64,000 nucleotides of DNA from the NCBI RefSeq assembly GCF_003710985.1, contig NZ_RHHT01000002.1, forward strand, positions 186,001 to 250,000, in the 5' to 3' direction. The DNA is from Brevibacillus panacihumi. Its GTDB lineage: Bacteria; Bacillota; Bacilli; Brevibacillales; Brevibacillaceae. Below are positions 9,090 through 16,699 of the stretch, piece after piece. Each line of letters starts with the position of its first letter. Within the stretch, counting starts at the first letter, position 1. The notes below the pieces were generated by a model. That model was not told the DNA's origin and made no database searches. It saw nothing but the letters and a program-made list of their open reading frames with translations. The position numbers and the translations under genes are program-made.

Positions 9090-10363
9090 TCCACACGATG
9101 AGATTCGACCACGCCTGCAGCTTTGCAGCGCGTGGTTTTCTTTTTGAATCTTTGCCCCTCCACCCAGATCGTGCGGCCCAGAATCAGGGATGTAATGGTC
9201 ACGAAGGCACCGGCAGCAAAGCCTACGATACGCGGTTCTGCGAAGGCGAGAATCCATCCTCCCGCAAGCATGGAAAACCCGAGCAGCACATTGGAGAACG
9301 TCTCATCCAAAGCGAAGACGCGCCCGTGGTTTCGGGGATGCACATGCTTCATCAGCAATGTGCGCAGACAAGCGTTGCCCATGCCGCCCGCGACCGTAGA
9401 CAGAGCGTAAAACAGCGCGGTAACGTACAGCGTGGGGGAAAAGCTGGTGAGCATAAACGCCAGCCCCTCAATGGCCAGGCTGAGAGCTGCCACCTCATAG
9501 GGCCTTTTATGGAAAAACTCCGCGATCAACCCCCCGACGATAAAACCCGCGCCAATCGCGCCGTACAATAGCCCGATCCCCCATTTTCCCGCATCGAAGA
9601 CCTGGTAGGCATAGACGCTGATCAGCACATTGAAAAATCCGCCGCCGATGGGCCACATCGCGGTCATAAGCAAGATGGCGAGTACAATCGGCGTACGCAA
9701 GATCATCTGCACCAGCTCGCGGTAGGTTACTGCCTCTTTGCTTGCTGCCTCCTCTGCGGCGGGTGCGGCTTTTTCTTCCTGGTCCGTCTGCTCGGGAACC
9801 GTCAGGCGCAACAGCAGCCAACCGGAGAGAAGAAAGGAAAAGGAGTTGAACAGAAAGGCGACTTCATTTCCCCACATCACCACGAAAACCCCGCCGATCA
9901 GGGAGCCGACCGCCATGACAGTCCCGTAAATGGTCTGGTCCAGTGCATTGGCAGCCGCCAACTCCTCACGACTGACAATTTGCGGCAGAATCGACAGCCT
10001 GGAGGGATTGTAGAGGCTGGAAAACATCACGAGCAAAAAAGTGGCAGCATACACGATCCAGACGTCTTTCTCGGAGGAGATCAAGAGAAAGGAGAGGGCG
10101 ATGAAAGCGCGAGCCAGATCACAGGCGATCATCACCGTCTTGCGGTTGAAGCGGTCAGCCAGGATGCCGCCGAGAGGACCGAAGATGAGGTGTGGCAAGG
10201 TACGCAGGGCCAGGGTTATTCCAACTGCCATCGCTGTACCTGTCACTTCCAGCAAAAGGCTGAGTACAGCCACGCTGTTGAACCAGTCTCCGATTCCACT
10301 GAAAAAATTGGCGGAAAGCAGCCGCCGCAAATTTGGCTTTTTTACAAGTGCCAACGTATTCAT
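9086..10363 (-). CDS. MFS transporter, drug-exporter-like
   Basis: Integral membrane transporter of the major facilitator superfamily, 425 residues, about 12 membrane segments. The N-terminus (N-L-R-R-L-L-S-A-N-F-F-S-G-I-G-D-W-F) and the loop-2/3 motif G-P-L-G-G-I-L-A-D-R-F-N-R-K near residue 60 are typical of the MFS_3 / multidrug-efflux-like branch. A charged central loop (residues about 195-215, rich in E, A and K) separates the halves. The substrate cannot be inferred. The start ATG 10363 follows a weak GGTGAT site. The 3' end overlaps gerM by 4 bp in convergent orientation. A pair of direct repeats just upstream may be an operator. Confidence 0.85.
   Translation of the reverse strand: MNTLALVKKPNLRRLLSANFFSGIGDWFNSVAVLSLLLEVTGTAMAVGITLALRTLPHLIFGPLGGILADRFNRKTVMIACDLARAFIALSFLLISSEKDVWIVYAATFLLVMFSSLYNPSRLSILPQIVSREELAAANALDQTIYGTVMAVGSLIGGVFVVMWGNEVAFLFNSFSFLLSGWLLLRLTVPEQTDQEEKAAPAAEEAASKEAVTYRELVQMILRTPIVLAILLMTAMWPIGGGFFNVLISVYAYQVFDAGKWGIGLLYGAIGAGFIVGGLIAEFFHKRPYEVAALSLAIEGLAFMLTSFSPTLYVTALFYALSTVAGGMGNACLRTLLMKHVHPRNHGRVFALDETFSNVLLGFSMLAGGWILAFAEPRIVGFAAGAFVTITSLILGRTIWVEGQRFKKKTTRCKAAGVVESHRVD
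9108..9146 (+). terminator. Rho-independent terminator of gerM inside the convergent MFS gene
   Basis: Stem ACCACGCCTGCA (9108-9119) pairs with TGCAG-C-GCGTGGT (9124-9136) with a single bulged C, loop GCTT, followed by TTTTCTTTTT. It lies within the last 60 bp of the oppositely oriented MFS coding sequence. Confidence 0.8.
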
Positions 10364-10377
10364 TTATCATCACCCTT

Positions 10378-10404
10378 TAATTAGATAAAAAACTAATTAG
10401 ATAA
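10378..10404 (-). promoter_or_regulatory. Direct-repeat pair upstream of MFS gene, possible operator
   Basis: Two exact copies of TAATTAGATAA at 10378-10388 and 10394-10404, 16 bp apart start to start, directly upstream of the MFS start in a very AT-rich stretch. Spacing and position suit a repressor site for the exporter; no regulator gene is adjacent, so this is only a candidate. Confidence 0.35.
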
Positions 10405-10526
10405 TAATCGAATTAAAAACCATGCACAAGCGCTTTTTGCATTTACATTTCGGTTCACGCGAATTTTGGCAATAGTCCCACATCCGACAGCGCGGTCATG
10501 TTTACTGGCAGAGCGTTTCCTGCCTC

Positions 10527-10535
10527 TGGTATAAT
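10527..10535 (+). promoter_or_regulatory. Extended -10 promoter for rph operon
   Basis: TGG-TATAAT at 10527-10535 is an extended -10 element 36 bp before the rph start. The -35 region (TGGCAG, 18 bp upstream) is poor, as is common with extended -10 promoters. Confidence 0.55.
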
Positions 10536-10570
10536 GGGCTGAGTATGAAAGCATGTAGGGGGAACTTGAG

Positions 10571-11353
10571 ATGAGAATAGACAGCCGAGCAAATGACCAA
10601 TTGCGCCCGGTAACGATTACGCGCCATTACATCAAACATGCGGAAGGATCCTGCCTGATCGAGATCGGGGACACCAAGGTGATCTGCACGGCCACAATCG
10701 AGGATCGGGTACCGCCGTTTATGCGAAATGGAGGGAAGGGCTGGATTACCGCAGAATACTCCATGCTTCCCAGAGCGACAGCGACGCGCAACCCGCGGGA
10801 ATCGTCCAGAGGAAAAGTTGGAGGCCGGACGATGGAGATTCAGCGGCTGATCGGCCGTGCTCTGCGTTCCGTCGTGCATCTGGAAGGGATGGGAGAGCGG
10901 ACGATCTGGCTGGATTGCGATGTGATTCAGGCAGACGGGGGCACACGCACGGCTTCCATTACCGGGGCGTATGTAGCAATGGTCGATGCCATGAATAAGC
11001 TGGTGGAAAGCGGAGTGTGGAAGCAGTTGCCTCTCCATGATTTTCTAGCGGCGACATCCGTCGGGGTAGTCGGAGAGGATTCGGTGCTCGACCTGAATTA
11101 TAAGGAAGATTCGACTGCGACGGTCGATATGAATGTGGTGATGACCGGAGCAGGCAAATTCGTCGAGCTGCAGGGCACGGGGGAGGACGCTCCTTTTTCG
11201 CCGGAGCAATTGCAGGAGATGCTCGCTCTGGCCAAGAACGGCATCGATCAGTTGATTGCCATTCAAAAGCAAGCCTTGTCCGACGTGACTCTACCGTTCG
11301 CCGACAAAGAGCAGGGCGATGCCGAAACACTGGTAGGTGAAAGCCATGTCTGA
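10571..11353 (+). CDS. rph: Ribonuclease PH
   Basis: Phosphate-dependent 3'-5' exoribonuclease that trims tRNA 3' ends; 260 residues, close to the family's usual 240-255. Recognised by the N-terminal [22 protein letters not shown], the phosphate-binding [15 protein letters not shown] region, and [13 protein letters not shown] near residue 118. First gene of an operon with rdgB and the phosphodiesterase; its last codons overlap the rdgB start by 8 bp. The order gerM-rph-rdgB(ysnA)-ysnB is the same as in B. subtilis. Confidence 0.96.
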   Translation: MRIDSRANDQLRPVTITRHYIKHAEGSCLIEIGDTKVICTATIEDRVPPFMRNGGKGWITAEYSMLPRATATRNPRESSRGKVGGRTMEIQRLIGRALRSVVHLEGMGERTIWLDCDVIQADGGTRTASITGAYVAMVDAMNKLVESGVWKQLPLHDFLAATSVGVVGEDSVLDLNYKEDSTATVDMNVVMTGAGKFVELQGTGEDAPFSPEQLQEMLALAKNGIDQLIAIQKQALSDVTLPFADKEQGDAETLVGESHV

Positions 11354-11945
11354 GGCAAGACAAATCGTGCTGGCGACGCGGAATCAGGGAAAAGTGAAGG
11401 AGTTCAACAAGCTGTTTGCTTCCTTGGGATGGGAAGGCATCAGTCTGGCAGATTTTGACAATGTCCCGGAAGTGATCGAAGACGGAGATACGTTTGAAGC
11501 CAATGCCATAAAGAAAGCAGTCACAATATCTACATACTTGAACCTTCCTGCCGTTGGCGACGACTCGGGCCTGGAAGTTGATGCCCTGGAAGGACGTCCC
11601 GGCGTCTATTCCGCCCGTTATGCCGGGGAGACGGCGACCGACGAAGAGAACTGGAAAAAACTGCTGCGTGAGCTGGACGGGGTTCCACAGGAGAAGCGGA
11701 CGGCTCGCTTCCGCTGTACGCTGGCTCTTGTGGAGCCAGGCGGTCAGCCGCTGATCGCAACAGGCTCCTGCGAAGGGGTCATTGCCACGGAACCGGCTGG
11801 CACCAACGGCTTTGGCTATGATCCGGTGTTTTACCTGCCTGAAAAGCAGAAAATGATGGCTGAGCTCAGCGCGGAGGAGAAGAACCAGATCAGCCACCGC
11901 GCGATGGCCATGCAGGAATTGCTGCGTCTTTTGCAAGAGAGGTAG
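11346..11945 (+). CDS. rdgB: XTP/dITP diphosphatase (RdgB/HAM1)
   Basis: House-cleaning nucleotide pyrophosphatase that removes non-canonical purine triphosphates (XTP, dITP). 199 residues from ATG 11346. The substrate-binding start motif V-L-A-T-R-N-Q-G-K near residue 8 and the catalytic [10 protein letters not shown] near 66 are intact, as is [12 protein letters not shown] near 153. An in-frame GTG at 11337 exists, but the TAGGTG site at about 11333-11338 fits ATG 11346. It overlaps the end of rph by 8 bp, so translation is probably coupled. B. subtilis counterpart: ysnA. Confidence 0.95.
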   Translation: MSEARQIVLATRNQGKVKEFNKLFASLGWEGISLADFDNVPEVIEDGDTFEANAIKKAVTISTYLNLPAVGDDSGLEVDALEGRPGVYSARYAGETATDEENWKKLLRELDGVPQEKRTARFRCTLALVEPGGQPLIATGSCEGVIATEPAGTNGFGYDPVFYLPEKQKMMAELSAEEKNQISHRAMAMQELLRLLQER

Positions 11946-11985
11946 ATAATCAGCAAGTTATATAGAGGAAACGGGAGTGGGAGCG

Positions 11986-12510
11986 ATGGGCATTCTGGTC
12001 ATGAGCGACAGTCACGGACTCGTGCGCGAAGTGGAGCAGGTAGTGAAGCGGCATTCTGTCGATCTTATCTTTCATTGCGGTGATTTTTGCGTCGATCACA
12101 CACGCGCACCTTTTTCAGGTATGAAGCTGGTGCGCGGCAACTGCGATACGACAAAAGCCGTACCGACCGAAGCAATGACAAAATGGCGCGACTTGAATAT
12201 CCTGCAGACACACGGACATCTGTTCGGCGTCAAAAGTTCCCTCTTGCGCCTGCATTATCGAGCCGAGGAAACGGGAGCCAATGTCGTTTTGTTCGGACAC
12301 TCCCATCTGCCTGTTTGCGGCGTCGAGCGCGATATTCTGTTTGTGAACCCCGGCAGTCTGCAGATGCCGCGCGGTTTTGAAGTGCCGACCTATGCGTTGA
12401 TCGAGCAGAACGAATCTTCTGCGGAAAAGGTAGAGGTATCCGTTGCTTATTATGATGTTCGGGGCAATCTCGTAACGCAATTGGGAGGCAATTATTCTCT
12501 GCGGCGCTGA
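11986..12510 (+). CDS. ysnB: YfcE/MJ0936-type metallophosphoesterase
   Basis: Small cytoplasmic metal-dependent phosphodiesterase, 174 residues from ATG 11986. All calcineurin-like metal motifs are visible: M-S-D-S-H-G near residue 6, F-H-C-G-D near 29, R-G-N-C-D near 47, Q-T-H-G-H near 70, and F-G-H-S-H near 97. Substrate is not known for most members. GTG 11977 is an alternative start with GAGGAA 6 nt upstream; ATG 11986 has GGGAG close by. Third gene of the rph-rdgB group, 31-40 bp after rdgB. Confidence 0.88.
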   Translation: MGILVMSDSHGLVREVEQVVKRHSVDLIFHCGDFCVDHTRAPFSGMKLVRGNCDTTKAVPTEAMTKWRDLNILQTHGHLFGVKSSLLRLHYRAEETGANVVLFGHSHLPVCGVERDILFVNPGSLQMPRGFEVPTYALIEQNESSAEKVEVSVAYYDVRGNLVTQLGGNYSLRR

Positions 12511-12523
12511 TCCGTTGGTCAGG

Positions 12524-12551
12524 TTGAAAATGAAAAGATTTATGCTATACT
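12524..12551 (+). promoter_or_regulatory. Sigma-A-type promoter for tig
   Basis: TTGAAA (12524-12529) and TATACT (12546-12551) separated by 16 bp, about 100 bp before the tig start. The untranslated leader in between has two near-repeats of TTTTGCAAG but no obvious terminator. Confidence 0.6.
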
Positions 12552-12654
12552 GGAATGGTTATAATGACTAGAATATGATCGCCCGAGTTTTGCAAGCTAG
12601 TTTTTGCAAGGCTGGCGGTGTTTTCGTGGATCCAATCTAGGAGGGGAAGTTTAC

Positions 12655-13947
12655 GTGGCAGCAAATTGGGAAAAGGTAGAGAATAACCAGGGAGTCCTGA
12701 CGGTTGAAGTAGATGCTTCGCAAGTAGATGCGGCATTGGATCAAGCGTTTAAAAAAGTCGTGAAAAAAGTGCAAGTTCCAGGATTCCGCAAAGGAAAAGT
12801 TCCACGCAAGATGTTTGAAGCGCGCTTTGGCGTAGAGTCGCTGTATCAAGATGCGCTGGATATCCTCTTGCCAACCGCTTACGGACAAGCAGTACAAGAA
12901 ACTGGGATCGAGCCAGTTGACCGTCCAGAAGTAGACGTAGAGCAAATGGAGCAAGGCAAATCTCTGATCTTCAAGGCTACCGTAACGGTAAAACCGGAAG
13001 TGAAGCTGGGCGACTACAAAAACCTGACGATCGAACCGAAGGAATTCGAGGTAACCGAAGAAAGCCTGGACGCAGAACTGAAACGCATGCAAGAACGCCA
13101 TGCTGAACTGGTAACCATCGAAGAAGGCGCTGCTGAAAACGGCGACCAAGCCATCATCGATTTTGAAGGTTTCCAGGACGGTGTCGCTTTTGAAGGCGGC
13201 AAAGCGGAAGACTATGCGCTGGAGCTGGGTACCGGCACATTCATCGCTGGTTTTGAAGAGCAAGTAGTGGGTATGACGTTGGGCGAAGAAAAAGACATTA
13301 CTGTCACTTTCCCAGAAGAATACCACTCTCCAAACCTCGCAGGCAAAGAAGCGGTATTCAAAGTGAAGCTGAATGGCCTGAAGCGCAAAAACCTGCCTGC
13401 TTTGGATGACGAGTTCGCAAAAGACGTGAGCGAGTTCGACACGCTGGAAGAGCTCAAAGCAGACACCAAAAAGAAACTGGAAGAAAAAGCGGCACAAGAG
13501 AAAGATCAATACATCCGTGAACAGCTTGTACTGAAAGCTGCTGAAAATGCAGAAATCGACCTGCCTGCCGTTATGGTAGAGCATGAGCTGGATCAAATGG
13601 TGAGCGAATTTGGTCAACGCCTGCAATACCAAGGCATGACGCTGGAGCTGTACTATCAATTCTCCGGCATGGACGAGAGCCAACTGCGCGATCAACTGCG
13701 TCAGGACGCTACTTCCCGTGTACGTACTTCCCTGACTTTGGAAGCAATCGGCAAAGCAGAGAACATCGTGGCGACAGACGAAGATGTAGACGCAGAACTC
13801 GAGAAGCTGGCAGCTATGTATGGCCGCCCAGCTGATGAGCTGCGCAAAATCTTCTCCGCTCAAGACGGCCTGGTTGCCCTCAAACGCGATGTTCAAACTC
13901 GCAAAACTGTCGATTTCTTGGTTGCAGAAAACAAAGTAAGTGCATAA
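12655..13947 (+). CDS. tig: Trigger factor, ribosome-bound chaperone
   Basis: Ribosome-associated folding chaperone with peptidyl-prolyl isomerase activity, 430 residues (usual about 430). The ribosome-docking loop G-F-R-K-G-K-V-P is at about residue 44; the FKBP-type isomerase domain is at about 150-240 ([11 protein letters not shown] ... G-F-E-E-Q-V-V-G-M); the rest is the helical substrate-binding C-domain. The start is GTG 12655, with AGGAGGGGAA 6-9 nt before it; the reading frame is open to 12604 but that part has no family similarity. Codon choice is strongly biased (CAA, GAA, AAA), as in highly expressed genes. A terminator separates it from clpP. Confidence 0.97.
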   Translation: MAANWEKVENNQGVLTVEVDASQVDAALDQAFKKVVKKVQVPGFRKGKVPRKMFEARFGVESLYQDALDILLPTAYGQAVQETGIEPVDRPEVDVEQMEQGKSLIFKATVTVKPEVKLGDYKNLTIEPKEFEVTEESLDAELKRMQERHAELVTIEEGAAENGDQAIIDFEGFQDGVAFEGGKAEDYALELGTGTFIAGFEEQVVGMTLGEEKDITVTFPEEYHSPNLAGKEAVFKVKLNGLKRKNLPALDDEFAKDVSEFDTLEELKADTKKKLEEKAAQEKDQYIREQLVLKAAENAEIDLPAVMVEHELDQMVSEFGQRLQYQGMTLELYYQFSGMDESQLRDQLRQDATSRVRTSLTLEAIGKAENIVATDEDVDAELEKLAAMYGRPADELRKIFSAQDGLVALKRDVQTRKTVDFLVAENKVSA

Positions 13948-14010
13948 ACTTAGAGGAACGCATGAATAGCCAGTGGTCAGGCTACGCCTCACTTCTGGCA
14001 TGGCGGATGA

Positions 14011-14039
14011 CAAGGCACGATTTCTCGTGCCTTGTTTTT
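14011..14039 (+). terminator. Terminator between tig and clpP
   Basis: Perfect 10-bp stem CAAGGCACGA / TCGTGCCTTG with a TTTC loop, followed by five Ts. It ends about 40 bp before clpP, so clpP may have its own promoter or depend on read-through. Confidence 0.85.
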
Positions 14040-14078
14040 CCAACTGGGTAATCCTTTTGGCAAAGGAGGAACATACAT

Positions 14079-14660
14079 ATGCTGATTCCTATGGTTATTG
14101 AGCAGACTAATCGAGGCGAACGTTCCTACGATATCTACTCCCGCCTCTTGAAAGACCGGATTATCCTTTTGGGGACCGAGATTGATGACGAAGTTGCCAA
14201 TCTTGTTGTCGCCCAACTGTTGTTTTTGCAGGCAGAGGATCCGGACAAAGACATCTCCCTATACATAAACTCTCCCGGCGGTTCCGTCACGGCAGGAATG
14301 GCCATTTTTGACACGATGCAGTATATCAAGCCAGATGTCTCGACGATTTGTGTAGGCATGGCTGCCAGCATGGGTGCATTCCTGTTGGCGGCTGGCGCAA
14401 AAGGGAAGCGTTTTGCCCTCCCGAACAGCGAAGTGATGATTCACCAGCCGCTGGGCGGTGTGCGCGGACAGGCAGAAGACATTCGGATTCACGCCGACTG
14501 GATTTTGAAAACCAAGCGGCAATTGAATGAAATTCTGTCGGAACGGACAGGACAGCCGTATGAGCGCGTGGAAGCAGATACGGATCGCGACAACTTTATG
14601 AGTGCCGAAGAAGCCAAAGCCTACGGATTGATTGACGCTATTATTGAACGCAAAAACTGA
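14079..14660 (+). CDS. clpP: ClpP proteolytic subunit
   Basis: Serine peptidase forming the tetradecameric barrel of the ClpXP/ClpCP proteases; 193 residues, the normal length. The catalytic serine is in G-M-A-A-S-M-G-A at residue 97, the histidine in M-I-H-Q-P at 122, and the aspartate lies in the [10 protein letters not shown] region near 171. ATG 14079 follows an AAAGGAGG site. In B. subtilis clpP is not linked to tig or clpX; here it lies directly between them, 20 bp before clpX, as in Escherichia coli and many other bacteria. Confidence 0.98.
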   Translation: MLIPMVIEQTNRGERSYDIYSRLLKDRIILLGTEIDDEVANLVVAQLLFLQAEDPDKDISLYINSPGGSVTAGMAIFDTMQYIKPDVSTICVGMAASMGAFLLAAGAKGKRFALPNSEVMIHQPLGGVRGQAEDIRIHADWILKTKRQLNEILSERTGQPYERVEADTDRDNFMSAEEAKAYGLIDAIIERKN

Positions 14661-14680
14661 CCTGTTGTGAGGTGACGCGC

Positions 14681-15946
14681 ATGTTTAAGTTTAATGACGA
14701 CAAGGGCCAACTGAAGTGCTCCTTCTGCGGCAAGTCCCAGGAACAGGTGCGCAAGCTGGTAGCCGGTCCCGGTGTATACATTTGTGACGAGTGCATCGAG
14801 TTGTGCAACGAGATTGTGCAGGAAGAACTGGGCACAGAAGAAGAAGTGGATATGAAAGAGATTCCGAAGCCGATCGAAATCCGCAAAATCCTGGACGATT
14901 ATGTGATTGGACAGGATCTGGCGAAAAAATCGCTGTCGGTAGCGGTATACAATCACTACAAGCGGATCAACTCCGGTGCAAAGATCGAGGATGTGGAGCT
15001 GCAAAAATCCAACATCATGCTGATCGGTCCGACCGGCAGCGGGAAGACGCTCTTGGCGCAAACACTGGCGCGCATTCTCAACGTGCCATTTGCCATCGCA
15101 GACGCTACCTCTTTGACAGAGGCGGGCTATGTGGGTGAGGACGTAGAGAATATCCTGCTGAAGCTGATTCAGGCTGCAGACTACGATGTGGAAAAAGCGG
15201 AAAAAGGCATTATCTACATCGATGAGATCGACAAGGTAGCGCGCAAGTCGGAAAATCCGTCCATCACGCGCGATGTATCCGGTGAAGGAGTACAACAAGC
15301 CCTGTTGAAAATTCTCGAGGGTACGGTTGCCAGCGTGCCGCCACAAGGCGGACGCAAGCATCCGCATCAGGAATTCATCCAGATCGATACGTCCAATATC
15401 CTGTTTATCTGCGGCGGTGCCTTTGACGGCATCGAGCAAATCATCAAGCGCCGTCTGGGCAAAAAGGTGATCGGGTTTGGCAGCGATCTGAACGAAGGCA
15501 TCAAAGGCGATCTGAAAGCAGGCGAATACCTGAAATACGTCCTGCCGGAAGACTTGCTGCGCTTTGGGCTGATTCCGGAATTCGTCGGCCGTCTGCCGGT
15601 TCTGGCGACACTGGAGCCGTTGGATGAGGACACCCTGATCCGCATTCTGACCGAGCCGAAAAACTCTTTGGTGAAGCAGTACCAAAAACTGCTGAGCCTC
15701 GATGGCGTCGAACTGGAGTTCGATGCAGGCGCTCTGCTGCAAATCGCCAAGGAAGCGATCAAACGCAACACCGGCGCTCGCGGCCTGCGTGCCATCATCG
15801 AGCAAATCATGCTGGACATGATGTACGAACTGCCGTCGCGTGACGACGTAAGCAAGTGCGTCATCACTGAGGAAACCGTTCGCGACAAGGTACAGCCGAA
15901 GTTGATGACCAAAGAAGGAGAAAATGCCCGTTCCGAAACGGCGTAA
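14681..15946 (+). CDS. clpX: ClpX unfoldase ATPase
   Basis: AAA+ unfoldase that feeds substrates to ClpP, 421 residues. Zinc-binding N-domain with four cysteines (C-S-F-C near 13-16, C-D-E-C near 35-38); Walker A G-P-T-G-S-G-K-T near 116; pore loop G-Y-V-G-E-D; Walker B I-I-Y-I-D-E-I-D; and the I-G-F-G ClpP-contact loop (V-I-G-F-G-S) near 265. ATG 14681 has GAGGTG 8 nt upstream; GTG 14672 is in frame but overlaps that site. A terminator follows the stop, then the long repeat-bearing spacer before lonB. Confidence 0.98.
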   Translation: MFKFNDDKGQLKCSFCGKSQEQVRKLVAGPGVYICDECIELCNEIVQEELGTEEEVDMKEIPKPIEIRKILDDYVIGQDLAKKSLSVAVYNHYKRINSGAKIEDVELQKSNIMLIGPTGSGKTLLAQTLARILNVPFAIADATSLTEAGYVGEDVENILLKLIQAADYDVEKAEKGIIYIDEIDKVARKSENPSITRDVSGEGVQQALLKILEGTVASVPPQGGRKHPHQEFIQIDTSNILFICGGAFDGIEQIIKRRLGKKVIGFGSDLNEGIKGDLKAGEYLKYVLPEDLLRFGLIPEFVGRLPVLATLEPLDEDTLIRILTEPKNSLVKQYQKLLSLDGVELEFDAGALLQIAKEAIKRNTGARGLRAIIEQIMLDMMYELPSRDDVSKCVITEETVRDKVQPKLMTKEGENARSETA

Positions 15947-15964
15947 TCTTATAGGTAAATGATG

Positions 15965-15999
15965 AGAGGCTATTCCATGGAGGAGTAGCCTCTTTTTTT
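15965..15999 (+). terminator. Terminator after clpX
   Basis: Stem AGAGGCTA (15965-15972) pairs with TAGCCTCT (15986-15993); the T-run extends to 15999. It closes the tig/clpP/clpX unit. Confidence 0.8.
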
Positions 16000-16020
16000 C
16001 TTGAAATGGAGCCGTAGTAG

Positions 16021-16220
16021 GGAGAAGGGGATTTCCATGCTTCGCTTCCCTCTCCGTCCCGCAAGGATGCCAGGACTGTCCGCTGCGCAGTGATTGGCGG
16101 GGAATCGCAAAAGCAGCCGACGCTACGAAGTGTGCGCAAGGTTGCGATTCTTTTTCCCGCCAATCCCTGCTCCGCTAAGCAGGACTACGCCATAAGCTGC
16201 GCCTGGAAATCCCCTTCTCC
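16021..16220 (+). repeat. Nested palindromic element, copy 1 (200 bp)
   Basis: A 200-bp element bounded by perfect 17-bp inverted repeats: GGAGAAGGGGATTTCCA at 16021-16037 and its complement at 16204-16220. Inside lies a second long hairpin: 16092-16110 pairs with 16142-16165, ten bp (GATTGGCGGG/CCCGCCAATC) plus nine bp (GAATCGCAA/TTGCGATTC) around an unpaired TTTTT, and the stem can extend by GCAG/CTGC past one mismatch. A small hairpin CCTGC...GCAGG sits at 16166-16183. No open reading frame of coding character is present. It is clearly homologous to the reverse complement of 16351-16548. Confidence 0.85.
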
Positions 16221-16350
16221 GCGCAGCCGAATGCTTAAATACACAAAATAAGAGCCTTAGCAGTCGTACAAAATCCCTAAAGTTAAATGGGTTCCTTTTT
16301 TGTAAGAAGAGCCACAATTCTAAAAGTTCCTGAGAACCGCGGGTGTACCT
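16221..16350. other. Spacer between the two palindromic elements
   Basis: 130 bp of unassigned, fairly AT-rich sequence separating the two elements. It holds no start codon with a ribosome site and no hairpin with a T-tract that I can support. Together with the elements and flanks it makes a gene-free stretch from 15947 to 16699. Confidence 0.5.
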
Positions 16351-16548
16351 GGAGAAGAAGATTTCCAGGCAAGCTCATTGCGAAGTCCAACCCAGCGGAG
16401 CGAGGAGAGGCGGGAAAAAGAACCGCAACCCTGAATCACTTCAGTGAGACGGCTGCTTTTGCGGTTCCCCGCCACTCCTCGCGGAGCGGGCAGTCCCCGC
16501 TTCTTTGCAGGACGCAGAACGGAGCGCAGACTGGAAATCTTCTTCTCC
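16351..16548 (-). repeat. Nested palindromic element, copy 2 (198 bp, inverted relative to copy 1)
   Basis: Same architecture as copy 1 read on the other strand. Outer arms GGAGAAGAAGATTTCCA (16351-16367) and complement (16532-16548) differ from copy 1 at three positions, each compensated in the opposite arm. The inner hairpin pairs 16401-16428 with 16459-16481: CGAGGAG, one mismatch, GGCGGG, an unpaired AAAAA on the left strand, then GAACCGCAA/TTGCGGTTC. The loop-side motif GCAAAAGCAGCCG (read on the minus strand) is identical to copy 1. The paired changes argue that the structure, not only the sequence, is kept. Confidence 0.85.
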
Positions 16549-16699
16549 CGCCTACAGCCCATTCCAAGGAGCTTTTCACAAGGCTGGTAACAACAGGAAG
16601 TATGGTTTACCTCCCCCAGCAAGCGGCAATACTACTTGGTAAAGCTCATAGATGTTTCCTGGGATGAATAGCTGCCAGAATCGTATGGGAGGGATTCAG

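Noticed and set aside
7131-9257. 708-codon open frame on the minus strand across racE and gerM
   Set aside because: It is antisense to two well-supported genes, has no ribosome site and its translation is rich in Arg, Cys, Gln and His as expected for a shadow frame in GC-rich coding DNA.
12637-14043. 468-codon open frame on the minus strand opposite tig
   Set aside because: Caused by the strong codon bias of tig, which leaves few stops on the other strand; composition (F, Q, L, C-rich) is not protein-like.
16287-16667. Open frames of about 100-126 codons over the palindromic element
   Set aside because: They run through both arms of inverted repeats, lack ribosome sites and no membrane or domain pattern is seen.
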